Positions 47,038 through 57,402 of a stretch of 64,000 bases of DNA are shown here, piece after piece; position 1 is the stretch's first letter, and each line of letters begins with the position of its first letter. A model generated the notes under the pieces. The model saw nothing but the letters and a program-made list of their open reading frames with translations. It was not told where the DNA came from and ran no database searches. The stretch spans positions 86,705 to 150,704 of the forward strand of contig NZ_QHLQ01000010.1 in assembly GCF_011813015.1 (NCBI RefSeq). The letters run 5' to 3'. The position numbers and the translations under genes are program-made. This stretch comes from Parasedimentitalea denitrificans. GTDB lineage: Bacteria; Pseudomonadota; Alphaproteobacteria; Rhodobacterales; Rhodobacteraceae.

Positions 47038-47510
47038 ATTTTCTTACTCGCAGTGGGTCTCGCCGATGGCATTCCAACAGTTTTGTTTGAAACGGCCAAA
47101 TCCACAAAAAATCTTTCGCTGAGAAAAATCGGCATGAATAGGCATCAACAGACACAATATGCACGTAAAACTGCCAGTGATCCTTTGCCGAAATTGCCGT
47201 CGATTGCTCCACGATAATGGCCGGTTTCCGACTAAATCCCGTTGCACCGCCATTGAAAAGGATGGTTTCTCCATTTCACCTCTGAAACACCCGTCATTCT
47301 GTTCCTCCTTCAGATAGTAGACCGCCGTGTCTGCGGCACTTGGAAACGGAAAACTCCCTCCATTTCCGATAAAACGAAGAGTCCACGAATTGACGTTGAA
47401 GTCTTCCTGCGAAGTATTGGCGTTTTCGTGGCTTGTTCCAGCCTACGAGCCGCCTCTCCCCTGAAATGTCCTGCATTTATGGTCAGCCTGTTCTCCAACT
47501 GAGGAGACCG

Positions 47511-47780
47511 ATGATGAAGAGAATCCGCTTCAGCGAAGACCAGATAATCGGAATACTAAAGGAGCATCAGGCTGGGCTTGGTGCAAAGGAGCTGTGCCGC
47601 AAGCATAGCGTGAGCGAACCGAAGTTTTACAAGTGGTGCTCCAAATACGGCGGCATGGAAGTGTCTGACGCGAAGAAGTTGAAGGCGCTTAAGGCTGAGG
47701 ATGCCAAGCTGAAGAAACTGCTGGCCGAGCAGATGATGGATGTATCGACCCTCCAGGAGATGTTGGGAAAAAACTATTGA
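47511..47780 (+). CDS. IS3-family transposase OrfA
   Basis: 89 residues from ATG 47511 or 47514, both near GAGGAG. Helix-turn-helix of the IS3 OrfA type: RFSEDQIIGILKEHQAGLGA, KELCRKHSVSEPKFYKWCSK. A leucine-zipper-like helix follows (LKALKAEDAKLKKLLAEQMM). Binds IS ends. orfB begins at its stop, where a -1 frameshift would normally make OrfAB. Confidence 0.88.
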   Translation: MMKRIRFSEDQIIGILKEHQAGLGAKELCRKHSVSEPKFYKWCSKYGGMEVSDAKKLKALKAEDAKLKKLLAEQMMDVSTLQEMLGKNY

Positions 47781-48628
47781 GGTCCGGATCACTCAGAAAG
47801 GCTGTGACCTGGGCCATGACAGAGAAGCGATACACTCAGAGACGGGCCTGTGCCTTGGCTGGCATCGATCCGCGTGTCTAACGGCGTGTGTCAAAGGGCT
47901 CAGCATATGCTGAGCTACGAGGTCGGCTGAAGGATTTGTCATCTGAGCGGTGACGCTTTGGATATCGGCGGCTTCATATTCTGCTGAAGCGTGAAGGCTG
48001 GTAGGTTATTTGGATAAAGCTATGCCGGATCTACCGCGAAGAAGGCTTAACCGATCGCAAACGGGGCGGTCGCAAGCGTGCCGTGGGCACCAGGGCGTCG
48101 GTGGCGATCCCGCAGAGCCCAAACCAGAGGTGGAGCCTAGACTTCGTGTCAGACAGCCTGTCTTGCGGTCGCCGGTTCCGCATCTTGAATGTGATCGATG
48201 ACTTCAGCCGTAAATGTCTGGCTGCTGCCGTCGACACTTCGCTGTCAAGCGAGCGGGTTGCTCGTGAACTGGATCGGATTGCTGAGATGCGTGGCTATCC
48301 ATACATGGTGGTCTCAGACAATGGCACGGAACTGACCAGCAATGCGATCTTGAAGTGGCAGGAAGACCGCAAGGTCGATTGGCACTACATCGCTCCGGGC
48401 AAACCGATGCAAAACGGCATCGTGGAAAGCTTCAATTGCCGCATGAGAGATGAACGTTTGAATGAGGATCTGTTTGAGAGCTGGCGCCATGCCCGTCAGT
48501 TGATCACTGCCTGGCGCAACGACTTCAACCACCAACGCCCGCATTCAAGCCTCGCAGGTCTGATACCAGTGGAATATGTTAACCAGTCAAAAGAGGATCA
48601 AAACCTGAACAGAGCTAACACAAATTAG
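47778..48628 (+). pseudogene. IS3-family transposase OrfB, three premature stops
   Basis: The frame reads LRKAVTWAMTEKRYTQRRAC through to [19 protein letters not shown]. Nonsense codons stand at 47879 (TAA), 47951 (TGA) and 48002 (TAG). The DDE integrase core is otherwise intact: [21 protein letters not shown] and [14 protein letters not shown] give D, D and E. From 48083 on the frame is open. Inactive as it stands. Confidence 0.85.
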
Positions 48629-48653
48629 CGGACTCTTTGGGGAGCAGGTCAAC

Positions 48654-48901
48654 TCGTATAAATCCTGCAGCCGACCTTCATAATCGCATAACTTGTGCCG
48701 GATTGAGGCGTCCTGACGCTGATAGCCCGGAGATGAACTATTTTTCAGATACTTCCTGATCGCGTTCCGGGACAGGCCTGTATCCCTGCTCACAGAACGA
48801 ATACTTCGCCCATCACGCAAAACCTTGCGCCGGATCTTAGCTGCAATTTCCATCAATAACGCCTGCTCATTCTCCGCACTCAAATGTGCAGACGTTAACA
48901 A
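48654..48901 (-). pseudogene. IS21-family istA fragment, cut by the IS3 element
   Basis: The N-terminal part of IstA: KIRRKVLRDGRSIRSVSRDT, GLSRNAIRKYLKNSSSPGYQ, then KLCDYEGRLQDLYE, where it stops at the IS3 end. The ATG at 48853 or a TTG at 48899 could start it. An IS21-like end lies upstream on this strand at about 48909-48960 (GTGGGTCAG and GTGGTCCAC repeats). The remaining istA and istB are not found left of the IS3, so a deletion accompanied or followed the insertion. Confidence 0.8.
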
Positions 48902-48960
48902 AACAGGTGGGTCAGTTTTAAACGCTCATAACCCACCTAAGTGGTCCACTTTTGCATGCC

Positions 48961-49240
48961 GAATGACATCCAAGACGCAAACACGCTAGGAACAGGATGC
49001 TGCCGCCAACAGACTTTGAAAGACAACAAATTCTGAAGCTGCAAAGCGCCTAGGAAACTCGGGGCTATTCAGATGTCTTAGGTTGCCTTCGTTCTCTACG
49101 AGCTGCGTGGCTCATGATGGAGGTGGCTGGAAGTAGGAAAGGCGGAAAACCGACATTCGCGGAGAAGAGCACTAAGGCCTGCTGAACAGACCCAAATTTC
49201 CTTCGATGCCACGGAACACATAGAAGGACAATGGAGCAAC
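48961..49240. other. 280-bp stretch without a gene between IS21 end and c-di-GMP gene
   Basis: Nothing recognisable. It would hold a terminator for the minus-strand gene at 49241, but no strong hairpin was found. Confidence 0.35.
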
Positions 49241-51289
49241 TCACGCGGATGACCTGGCATTCCTTGCCTGCATGGATACGATATCGTCCAAATACGCACG
49301 GGCATCATCAAGCTCCAGCGGTCTGGAAAAATAGTACCCTTGCCCGATCCGATCTGGGCCGCCTTGAACCAATTCGACTTGCTGTTCGGTTTCTAAACCT
49401 TCGATGATCAACTCAACGTCTAGACTCTCAGCCAGTTCAGCGATGCGCTGCAATAGCTTGTGATTATCGTTGTTGGGTTCGATGTCTCGGACAAATTCTC
49501 GATCGATTTTAATTTCGTCGAATTTCATCCGCAACAGATAGGCAAGCGATGAGTAGCCTGTCCCGAAATCATCCAAAGCAGAACGAACACCAATCTCGCG
49601 CAATTTCCCTAGAACCTCTTGAACATGCTTCCAGTTCTCAATTGCTGCAGTTTCAGTGACTTCCAGTGTCAAACGATCAGGACGGAGCCCGGTTTCCCAC
49701 AAAACATCTTGTATGTCCTCAAGTAGAGAACCGCTTCGAAAAGTCTTGGCAGACAGATTTACAGCGATCGGAACATCAAGGCCCGTTTCCTCTTCCTGTT
49801 TTGTAGAAAAAGACGCAGCTTCACGTAGGACGCGAAGATCCAAATCTCGAACAGCGCCTGTGTTTTCGGCAACAGAAACAAACTCGTCAGGAGAAATATC
49901 TTCTCCGTTCAGGTGCCATCTGGAAAGCGTCTCAAACCCTTTAAAACTACCATCATGCAGCAAGACTTTTGGCTGCATAACAATGCGTAGATCACCCTCA
50001 CGGATTGACATCGGCAAACGCGCAGCAATTTTGTTTTGCCGGATTATGGAATCGTCGATTGCTCGATCAAACAATTGATAGGTGTTTTTACCGCGCCCTT
50101 TGGCGACATACAGAGCTGCATCTGCTGACTTAAGCAAATCTGACGGGGCGCTTGATTGGATATTCGCCCACGTGGCGATTCCGATTGAGCACTTTGGCGT
50201 TATAACCCATTTTTCGAATTCCATCGGCTTTGCCATCTCATTCAAGATTCGTTGAGCCAAGGCGTCCGGTTCGTTTGAATATGATGCCGTGTCCCAGACG
50301 ATTGCAAACTCATCTCCCCCTAGACGCGCCACAATGCCTGTCTCATTCTGAAGGCATTTTTTCAGTCGCAAGGCGACTTCCTCCAAAAGGGCGTCGCCGG
50401 CAGCGTGACCCATTGTGTCATTTACACTCTTGAAATCATCCAAATCGATTAGGGCAGCGTTCAGCAGCTTTTTTTGATCACTGCCCAAGGCATCACACAA
50501 ATAGTCGTTGAAAACTTTCCGGTTCGGCAAACCTGTGAGAGTATCATGAGACAGAAGGAATTTTTCCTTTGCATCGGACTCGCTCTTCATTTTTTCAATG
50601 TGTACACGAGCTTCCAGTCTCAGGACATTGATATTGTGGTTTCTTTCCCGCGATGCAAGAAACCACAGAAACAAAAATGAAGACAAAAACCACAGGCCAG
50701 AATACTTGATGTCGTCGATAAGGTTAGCGGTCAAATCTCGTTCGACAATGTAGGCCCCCATCACGTCGCCTATCTTGTATGAATCTATCTGCAATGCGTC
50801 ATTGTGGCAGCTTACGCAGCTCTCATTATTGGCAATCGAAGGAAGGACTGTACGCCCAATCAGGCGATTTCCTTCAAATCCATATTCATGAACCGGTGGC
50901 GCTGTCGGGTTGGCGACAAAATTCTCGATAATTGATCCAAGGCGAGCGTCATGTTCTGTTGTACTTAATTCAAGACCAGGGCGACCGGGCATCCTAACAG
51001 ATGTGCTTTTCTTGGCATTACCGTTTTGATCTGAGTTACTAAAGTGCTCGATCCCCAATCGCCGGAACGTCGCGGGCACAGGCGCGCCTTCGCCTCTGTT
51101 TTGTGAAAAAACTGAGACAAAACTGTTTGTCATCTCAATAAGCTGCAACCGTTCGCGCTCGTTGACCGATTTTTCTTCCGTCCAGGCAATCAGGAAGTAG
51201 CCAACAGCCGTTAGCGATGCAGCGAGCACTGCACCAATGAGTGACTTACGGCCGTCGCTTCCTTTTGGCTCTGCCAAGTGATCCTGCAT
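49241..51289 (-). CDS. Diguanylate cyclase/phosphodiesterase with haem-binding DUF3365-like sensor
   Basis: 682 residues. A membrane helix at ~19-36; a periplasmic sensor to ~200 with one c-type haem motif, CVSCH (~156), in a Tll0287/DUF3365-like context (GNRLIGRTVLPSIANNESCV); a second helix ~203-220. GGDEF domain: HDTLTGLPNRKVFNDYL and RLGGDEFAIVW (~324), an intact active site. EAL domain ~430-670: GFETLSRW (ETL in place of EAL), NLSAKTF, EVTETAAI, DDFGTGYSSL, KIDREFV and EGLET, so the metal-binding residues are kept. Turnover of c-di-GMP under control of haem redox state or ligand is inferred. Stands alone amid IS debris. Confidence 0.92.
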   Translation of the reverse strand: MQDHLAEPKGSDGRKSLIGAVLAASLTAVGYFLIAWTEEKSVNERERLQLIEMTNSFVSVFSQNRGEGAPVPATFRRLGIEHFSNSDQNGNAKKSTSVRMPGRPGLELSTTEHDARLGSIIENFVANPTAPPVHEYGFEGNRLIGRTVLPSIANNESCVSCHNDALQIDSYKIGDVMGAYIVERDLTANLIDDIKYSGLWFLSSFLFLWFLASRERNHNINVLRLEARVHIEKMKSESDAKEKFLLSHDTLTGLPNRKVFNDYLCDALGSDQKKLLNAALIDLDDFKSVNDTMGHAAGDALLEEVALRLKKCLQNETGIVARLGGDEFAIVWDTASYSNEPDALAQRILNEMAKPMEFEKWVITPKCSIGIATWANIQSSAPSDLLKSADAALYVAKGRGKNTYQLFDRAIDDSIIRQNKIAARLPMSIREGDLRIVMQPKVLLHDGSFKGFETLSRWHLNGEDISPDEFVSVAENTGAVRDLDLRVLREAASFSTKQEEETGLDVPIAVNLSAKTFRSGSLLEDIQDVLWETGLRPDRLTLEVTETAAIENWKHVQEVLGKLREIGVRSALDDFGTGYSSLAYLLRMKFDEIKIDREFVRDIEPNNDNHKLLQRIAELAESLDVELIIEGLETEQQVELVQGGPDRIGQGYYFSRPLELDDARAYLDDIVSMQARNARSSA

Positions 51290-51572
51290 AGCTGCGGCCC
51301 TTTATCGGTAAATTTACGGACAGACCAAAGTACATGCAGGTTAACCCGAAGTGAAATATCCGGTCATACAAAGCTTGATAAAGCAGAGCACTTTAATCGC
51401 ATTTTCAATACACCTTTGGAAACCAGTTGGGATATGTGTTGCAGGCTATCACTTGGGGGCCTTCTCAGGATACCTGACTCCTTTGCTTTGTTTCAGGACT
51501 GGCCATCTCCACTATCAAAGCTGGACGACAACGAAGAAGACGCCTCTCGTCACCATTCTCTAAGTTCAGGAC
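51290..51572. other. 283-bp intergenic stretch
   Basis: Contains the promoter region of the c-di-GMP gene (minus strand). No gene recognised. Confidence 0.35.
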
Positions 51573-51914
51573 TCATAGCCGGATTATAACGGTTGCAGCG
51601 AGGGCGACTTCCTGCATGATCAACTTATCTAATGTCAGGTCGGAGACCATGCGACGCAGACACAGGCTCTTTTTTTGTAACCACTTTAGTTCCTTGAGTT
51701 GCTCCGTGCCAACTCCACCAAACGTCTTCTTCCAACGGCAATAGGTTTACACAGTCACACTGAACTGCCGGATCACTTCAATCCGGGGCATGCCTTGGTC
51801 CATCAGAACTTCAACCTGCAGTAACTTTACGACAACCTCTTCCGGATTCGGTCTCTTAATGGCCATAATGGGTCCTCCGCTTTCCCAACTTTAGGGGCCG
51901 GACCACTTCACTAG
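51573..51914 (-). mobile_element. IS3-family remnant: decayed orfA and one IS end
   Basis: From the ATG at 51866 the minus strand reads MAIKRPNPEEVVVKLLQVEV, GMPRIEVIRQFSV, then TAA at codon 40, then KTFGGVGTEQLKELKWLQKK and SDLTLDKLIMQEVA. This is an IS3 OrfA of a different subgroup from that at 47511. The end TGGTCCGGCCCCTAAAGTT (51888-51911, complement) is the IS terminus. No orfB remains. Confidence 0.75.
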
Positions 51915-52095
51915 GGTAGCTCACTTATGCCAAGCAGGTTTGTCGTTGCGGCGACGCTGACGGGGTCTGTTACGTTTTCGTGTTACGATGCAAAAGAAAA
52001 GCCGACAGTCCATTTCGCTGGCTGCCGGTTTCAGGACAGCATCATCATGGGCTTTTAAACCAATGGCAGTCACCGTCCGTGGGGAGGCCTTCAGC

Positions 52096-53094
52096 TTACT
52101 TTTCCCAGTGGGTGACCATGTTACAGGCGACATCAAACGCTGCGCGGGTGGCGCCAACATCAGCGCGACCTTGGCCCGCAATATCAAACGCAGTACCATG
52201 TGCAGGAGTTGCGACCGGAATGGGCAACCCACCTTGAACAGTGACCCCCCGATCAAAGCCCAGCAGCTTTAGCGCGATTTGCCCTTGATCGTGATACATG
52301 GTGACAACTGCGTCAATTTCTTTGGCCACAGCTTTTAGGAATACGGTGTCTGACGGCCAAGGACCATCAACTGCCATTTGGCCCTCAGCCAATTTCTTGA
52401 CGGTAGGTTCCAGTATGTCGATCTCTTCGGTGCCGAAATTGCCCCCATCACCGGCGTGCGGGTTGATCGCAGCAACTGAAATGCGCGGGCGCTCAAGCCC
52501 GGAGCGGCGCAACACGTTGTGGATTAGATAAACCGCCTCGGATACCCGCTCCTCGGATATGGTGTCGGCCACGTCGCGCAGGGCAATGTGGCTGGTCACA
52601 CGGCTGGTCCACATACCGTCCAGCGTGTTCAGTTCGGAAATGTAATTGGTCACGCCCAACTTTTCGGCCATGTAGTGCAGCTCGTCGTCATGGCCTAATC
52701 CTGCCAAGTGCATCGAAGCCTTGTTGAAGGGGCCAAATACGATCGCGTCGATTACGCCGGATTGAGCAAATTCCAGCGCCTGATCCAGTGTCTTCAGCAC
52801 AGATGTGCCACCGGCCTCGGTCACTGTTGCGACTTCGATCTGATCAGGTTCTATGGTGTCCATTGCATGAAAGGCGACGCCTTCGCTAACGCTCCAGTCA
52901 TCTGCGGTGACATCCACAGGTGTCAGGGCAAACTCTTGCTCTGACACTTTCTGGCCGGCCTCGAATACATGGGCGTCACCGATCAGCAGGATGTCTGCTG
53001 CATCCGTTACGCCATCCTGGTTCAACAAGCGCGCAATCAGTTCCGGCCCGATGCCGCTGGGGTCACCGGGGATAATGCCAATCTTGGGTTTCAT
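52096..53094 (-). CDS. pdxA: PdxA-like 4-phospho-hydroxyacid dehydrogenase
   Basis: 332 residues. PdxA motifs: KIGIIPGDPSGIGPELIARL, IGDAHVFEAGQ, VFGPFNKASMHLAG, RVTSHIALRDV (metal His), AAINPHAGDGGNFGTEE (metal His), MYHDQGQIALKLLGFDRGV (metal His), PIPVATPAHGTAFDIAGQG. PdxA oxidises 4-phosphohydroxy-L-threonine for vitamin B6; PdxA2 relatives oxidise tetronate 4-phosphates. Last in a sugar-acid-like operon, it is more likely a PdxA2-type catabolic enzyme, though no DUF1537 kinase gene is beside it. Confidence 0.9.
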   Translation of the reverse strand: MKPKIGIIPGDPSGIGPELIARLLNQDGVTDAADILLIGDAHVFEAGQKVSEQEFALTPVDVTADDWSVSEGVAFHAMDTIEPDQIEVATVTEAGGTSVLKTLDQALEFAQSGVIDAIVFGPFNKASMHLAGLGHDDELHYMAEKLGVTNYISELNTLDGMWTSRVTSHIALRDVADTISEERVSEAVYLIHNVLRRSGLERPRISVAAINPHAGDGGNFGTEEIDILEPTVKKLAEGQMAVDGPWPSDTVFLKAVAKEIDAVVTMYHDQGQIALKLLGFDRGVTVQGGLPIPVATPAHGTAFDIAGQGRADVGATRAAFDVACNMVTHWEK

Positions 53095-53096
53095 GT

Positions 53097-53810
53097 TTAG
53101 TCCTCGGTCTGCGCCGCATCACGGGTTTCGTGGATGCGGGTGATATTGGAAATGGTGCTTTTGAGGTGATCGCGCAAGGCGCGGCGGGTTGCCTTGGCAT
53201 CCCGTGCCACTAGGGCATCGGTGATGTCGGCGTGCTGCGACAAGGTATTGTCCCGTCTGTCCGCCTGTTGCGACGACAGGAATCGCGCGCGCCACAAACG
53301 GGCATTATACTGGCGGTGCGTTTCTATCAGAGGTTCGTTGCGGCTCGCCTCAACAATCGACGAATGAAACCGCATGTCGAGCTGGAAGAACTGCAAGGCG
53401 GTCATCTCAGAGGACCCTTCGGCCATGACGCCCCCCAGCATCTGGATCTCAGCAATCTCGGCGTCTGTTGCCTCGACACAGGCGGTTTCCCCAGCCAAAG
53501 CCTCAAGCGCACCAAGAACAGATATATATTGCGTCAGTTCCTGCAACGACGGGTCCGCCACACGCGGGCGACGGGTGGCAGAGTATTCCACCAACCCTTC
53601 CACCTCAAGTAACCTGAGCGCCTCACGCAACGGGGTACGCGAAATGCCCAAAGCCTCGGCCAGTTCCCGTTCTGGGATCGAGGTGCCCGGCTCCAGCTTG
53701 CCCAGCAAAATGAACTCGCGCAGGTTATCCGCCGCTTCCTCGGACAGGGTGCGGCGGGGGCGAACTGCCCCTTCTTCCTTGAGTGTTGAAATCCAACCGC
53801 CCTGTGTCAT
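53097..53810 (-). CDS. GntR-family regulator (FCD type)
   Basis: 237 residues. Winged helix: LSEEAADNLREFILLGKLEP, then ERELAEALGISRTPLREALR. FCD effector domain from ~95, with a metal-site pattern LDMRFHSSIVEAS and a His in LSQHADITDALV. Sits inside the operon between DapA-type and PdxA genes (1-2 nt from each). Probably represses the tctCBA-led operon and responds to a pathway acid. Confidence 0.9.
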   Translation of the reverse strand: MTQGGWISTLKEEGAVRPRRTLSEEAADNLREFILLGKLEPGTSIPERELAEALGISRTPLREALRLLEVEGLVEYSATRRPRVADPSLQELTQYISVLGALEALAGETACVEATDAEIAEIQMLGGVMAEGSSEMTALQFFQLDMRFHSSIVEASRNEPLIETHRQYNARLWRARFLSSQQADRRDNTLSQHADITDALVARDAKATRRALRDHLKSTISNITRIHETRDAAQTED

Positions 53811-53811
53811 G

Positions 53812-54726
53812 CTATTTGCCCCAATTCAATACAACCGGATCCAGAGGCCGTAACAGATCCATCAACCCAGATCGAGTGTCTGGATGCAAGGGTTCAATCG
53901 GATGGCGACAGAATTCTGATTTGATAACACCACCTTCAACCATCGCGGCCTTGGCTGCGCGGAAACCACACTGACGGTTTTCGTGGTTGATGGCAGGCAG
54001 AACCCGTCCATAGGCGGCCGTGGCCCCTGCCCTGTCACCTGCCAAGTGCATTTCAATCACCGGCTTGATCAGATCCGGGATCATTGCACTGGTCATACCA
54101 CCGGTTGCACCGGCATCCAGATCAGCAAGCAGGGTTATCGCCTCTTCACCGTCAAATGGGCCTTCGATAGCATCGCCACCGGCCGCAATCAGCGCGCGTA
54201 GCTTGGCAGCGGCCCCAACACATTCGATCTTGAACAGTTTGACCATCTCAATCTCGGTGGCCATTTTCACCAGCAAAGGCACCGGCAGATCGACCCCAGA
54301 CAGTGGCGCGTCTTGCACCATGATCGGCAGGCCAACGTCGCCAACAGCTTTGAACTGTTCATAAGTCTGGCTTGGTGTGCCCTTCATCAGGGAACCGTGG
54401 TATGGCGCCATCATCATCACCATCGAGGCCCCCAGATCTTTAACAAACTGGGTGCGTTCAACTGCGATTTCGGTCGCAAAGTGGCTGACTGTAACAACCA
54501 CCGGCACTCGGCCCGCGACGTGTTCCAGACACAGTCGGGTCAGGGTTTCGCGCTCGGCATCAGAAATCAGGAACTGTTCCGAGAAATTGGCCAGGATGCA
54601 GATGCCATCTGCGCCCTGATCAATCATGCAGTCCAGAACACGGGTCATGCCCTCAAGGTCAAGGGTGCCGTCCGGGTTGAACGGCGTTGGCGCGACTGGC
54701 CAGATGCCTTTATAGGAGCGGCTCAT
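53812..54726 (-). CDS. DapA-family aldolase, sugar-acid type
   Basis: 304 residues. [20 protein letters not shown], then [20 protein letters not shown] (in place of GTTGE), Tyr-like position in MMMAPYHG, Schiff-base Lys in [11 protein letters not shown] (~165), and [14 protein letters not shown]-barrel class I pyruvate lyase. Overlaps the enolase-superfamily gene by 4 nt, so it probably cleaves the 2-keto-3-deoxy acid that enzyme makes. Confidence 0.9.
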   Translation of the reverse strand: MSRSYKGIWPVAPTPFNPDGTLDLEGMTRVLDCMIDQGADGICILANFSEQFLISDAERETLTRLCLEHVAGRVPVVVTVSHFATEIAVERTQFVKDLGASMVMMMAPYHGSLMKGTPSQTYEQFKAVGDVGLPIMVQDAPLSGVDLPVPLLVKMATEIEMVKLFKIECVGAAAKLRALIAAGGDAIEGPFDGEEAITLLADLDAGATGGMTSAMIPDLIKPVIEMHLAGDRAGATAAYGRVLPAINHENRQCGFRAAKAAMVEGGVIKSEFCRHPIEPLHPDTRSGLMDLLRPLDPVVLNWGK

Positions 54727-55895
54727 TCTGTCACCTCAAAATCTGCAAGATATTTGTCAGAGATCGAAATCCCCAATCCAGGTTTGTTGTCGTCCAGATC
54801 CAGATAGCCATCGACCGCGTCTGGGTCGCCCTCAAAAATGTAGTAAAACAGCTCGTTTCCGACCTCGACGTCAAACACAGGGAAGTACTCGGAGATTGGA
54901 CAATTCACGTTGGCCATGGTCAGGTGATAGTTGTGCATCTGCCCGGCGTGCGGAATTACCGGCACTTGATAAGCTTCGGCCAGCGCGTTGATCTTTTGCG
55001 CTGCAGTGATGCCGCCCACACGGTTGGTGTCATACTGGATCACCGAGATCGCCCGCAGGTCCAGCAACTGGCGGAAACCCATCAGCGAGAACTCGTGCTC
55101 TCCGCCAGAGATCGGGATTGGGCCTTTGTTCAGTTCGGCATAGCCGTGGATGTCGTCGGCGATCACAGGCTCTTCCAGCCAGCGCGGCTCAAACTTCTCG
55201 AGCTTGGGCAGCATCCGTTTGGTGTAATCGAGATTCCACCCCATATAGCATTCCAGCATCAGGTCGGTGTCGTAACCTATCACCTCGCGCACCGCTTCGA
55301 CCCGTTTCAGGTTCTCGCGCATGCCCTTCATGCCGTCTTTGGGACCATAGCCAAACCGTGTCTTGAAACCTTGATAGCCGTTCTTCATAGCCTCTTCGGC
55401 CTCGGCCTGCATCGCCTCGACAGAGTCAGCATATAGCTTGGAGTAATAAACCGGGATTTTTTCCTTGGTACGGCCACCCAGCAGTTTGAATACCGGCTTG
55501 TTGGTCAGCTTGCCCATCAGGTCCCAGATCGCGATGTCCACGGCCGAAATCGCGGTCATGCCAACGCCCTTGCGGCCCCAAGCATGGGTGCGGCGGTACA
55601 TCTTTTCCCACAAATAGGCGTAATCAAACGGATCTTCGCCAATCACCATTGGGGCGTAATGCTCATCAATGGCAAGCTTGACCAGACTGGGGGCCAATGC
55701 AGCGTTGCCGATGCCGATCATGCCACATTCGGTTTCGACCTCGCAGGTCAGCCACTGGTGAAAGCGAAAGCTGCCCATGGCATCGCCGCGATCATACAGG
55801 GCGTCTGAAGCGTTGGTGCAGAAGTTGCCCTGGGGTGGAACTGTCTTGCCTTTCCAGTTCCAGACGCGGGTACGGACTGATTTTATTTTTGTCAT
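54723..55895 (-). CDS. Mandelate racemase/enolase-superfamily acid-sugar dehydratase
   Basis: 390 residues. Capping domain with [19 protein letters not shown]; barrel with [39 protein letters not shown] (catalytic Lys region), metal ligands in [16 protein letters not shown] and ISGGEHEFS, and a His-containing [11 protein letters not shown]. The pattern is near rhamnonate-dehydratase-like members. Predicted to dehydrate a sugar acid to a 2-keto-3-deoxy acid. Specificity cannot be fixed by eye. Confidence 0.9.
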   Translation of the reverse strand: MTKIKSVRTRVWNWKGKTVPPQGNFCTNASDALYDRGDAMGSFRFHQWLTCEVETECGMIGIGNAALAPSLVKLAIDEHYAPMVIGEDPFDYAYLWEKMYRRTHAWGRKGVGMTAISAVDIAIWDLMGKLTNKPVFKLLGGRTKEKIPVYYSKLYADSVEAMQAEAEEAMKNGYQGFKTRFGYGPKDGMKGMRENLKRVEAVREVIGYDTDLMLECYMGWNLDYTKRMLPKLEKFEPRWLEEPVIADDIHGYAELNKGPIPISGGEHEFSLMGFRQLLDLRAISVIQYDTNRVGGITAAQKINALAEAYQVPVIPHAGQMHNYHLTMANVNCPISEYFPVFDVEVGNELFYYIFEGDPDAVDGYLDLDDNKPGLGISISDKYLADFEVTE

Positions 55896-55896
55896 T

Positions 55897-57396
55897 TTAT
55901 TCTCCAGTCGACTCGACAGGTGAGCGTTGTTTGAACATCAGGCCCCAGACCAGCGGGCCAAACAGGGCCAGCGCGGTCAGGACAAAGAAGAAGAGAGCAA
56001 GCGGTCGGGTGAACATCAGCCACCACTGTTCGTCGAGCATCACCATGGATTGGCCCAGACGGGTTTCCAGCATGCCGCCCAGGATCAGGCCGATGGCCAT
56101 AGGCACAACCGAGAACCCATAGCGACGCATAAAGAACCCAAGGATACCCGAGCCAACGGCGATCGGCACGTCGATCATCGACTGTTCCAGCGCATAGGCA
56201 CCGACGATCGAGAAGATGAACACAATCGGCCACAAGATCTGGATCGGGATCAAGGTGACGCGGGCAAACAGCTTGGCGCCAAACAGACCGATAAAGAAGA
56301 ACAGCACGTTGACCAGCATCATCGACCAGAAGATGGCAAAGGCAAAGTCAGCCTGCTCGGTGAACATGGTTGGACCGGGGCGCAAACCGTGCACCATCAG
56401 GCCAGCCAGGATCACCGCGGCCGTCGGGCTGCCGGGAATGCCCAGTGCCAGTGTTGGAACCATAGCCCCACCGGTGGCCGAGTTGTTTGCAGCCTCGGAC
56501 CCGGCGATGCCTTCGAGCGAGCCCTTGCCGAATTCCTCAGGTGTTTTAGACCAGCGTTTGGCCTCGTTATAGCCGATCATCGAGGCCACGGTTGCCCCTT
56601 CAGCCGGCAGGATGCCGATGAAGGTACCAATTCCGGATGAGCGCAGGATGGTGCGCCAGACTTTCTTATAGTCAGCGCGGCTGGGCAGTTTGATCGCTTT
56701 CATGATCACCTGCTTGCGTTCTACATGCAGGTTGTCGGCCTGGATCAGCAGTTCCGAGATACCGAAGACACCAATCATAACTGGAACAAAGGGTATGCCT
56801 TCGCTCAGCTCGTTCATGCCAAAGGTGAACCGCTCGATCGAGGTCAGCAAGTCAACGCCAACAGTCGCCACCAGCACACCAAATGCACCAGACAGGATGT
56901 TTTTGATTGGCGAGCCATCCCCAATGGTGGCCAGCATCGACAGGCCAAAGACGGTCAGTGCAAAGTACTCAGGCGGTGCAAAGTTATAGGCGGCGCGGGC
57001 CATCAGCGGTGCGGCGGCCATCAGGCAAACAACCGAGACGATGCCACCAATGGTCGACGATACTGCCGCCATGCCCAAGGCCTTGCCAGCCTCGCCACGC
57101 TGCGCCAGCGGATAGCCATCAAGACAGGTAGTCGCACTGGCCGAGGTTCCAGGCGTGTTGATCAAAATAGCGGTGATTGCGCCGGCAAAGGTGGCCGCAC
57201 AGTAAATCGTTGTCAGGATCGCGATGGCCGGGATCGGGTCCATCGTGATGGTAAAGGGAAGAAGAAGCGCGACGCCGGTCGTCGCATTCAGGCCCGGCAG
57301 GGCCCCGACCAATACGCCACCAAGCGTTGCGGCCACAATGAGGAATAGCAGATTGATGTCTGCCAGTGCCATAAGTCCGGAAAGAGCTGCGTCCAT
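55897..57396 (-). CDS. tctA: Tripartite tricarboxylate transporter large permease (TctA)
   Basis: 499 residues, about 12 helices. Signatures: [80 protein letters not shown] and [20 protein letters not shown]. Inner-membrane carrier of the TTT system. Seven nt after tctB and one nt before the dehydratase gene. Confidence 0.95.
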   Translation of the reverse strand: MDAALSGLMALADINLLFLIVAATLGGVLVGALPGLNATTGVALLLPFTITMDPIPAIAILTTIYCAATFAGAITAILINTPGTSASATTCLDGYPLAQRGEAGKALGMAAVSSTIGGIVSVVCLMAAAPLMARAAYNFAPPEYFALTVFGLSMLATIGDGSPIKNILSGAFGVLVATVGVDLLTSIERFTFGMNELSEGIPFVPVMIGVFGISELLIQADNLHVERKQVIMKAIKLPSRADYKKVWRTILRSSGIGTFIGILPAEGATVASMIGYNEAKRWSKTPEEFGKGSLEGIAGSEAANNSATGGAMVPTLALGIPGSPTAAVILAGLMVHGLRPGPTMFTEQADFAFAIFWSMMLVNVLFFFIGLFGAKLFARVTLIPIQILWPIVFIFSIVGAYALEQSMIDVPIAVGSGILGFFMRRYGFSVVPMAIGLILGGMLETRLGQSMVMLDEQWWLMFTRPLALFFFVLTALALFGPLVWGLMFKQRSPVESTGE

Positions 57397-57402
57397 AGTT
57401 AG

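Larger units (their letters stand above)
47482..48653 (+). mobile_element. IS3-family insertion sequence, degenerate
   Basis: About 1.17 kb. The right end reads outward-in as TGACCTGCTCCCCAAAGAG (complement, ends near 48653). The left end at 47482 (TCAGCCTGTTCTCCAA) is an imperfect inverted match. Inside are an intact orfA and an orfB with three nonsense codons, so it is not autonomous. The right end has interrupted an IS21-type istA. Confidence 0.75.

Noticed and set aside
54687..55436. Long plus-strand ORF opposite the dehydratase gene
   Set aside because: Antisense shadow of a well-supported enolase-superfamily gene; His/Val/Gln-rich composition is typical of shadow frames.
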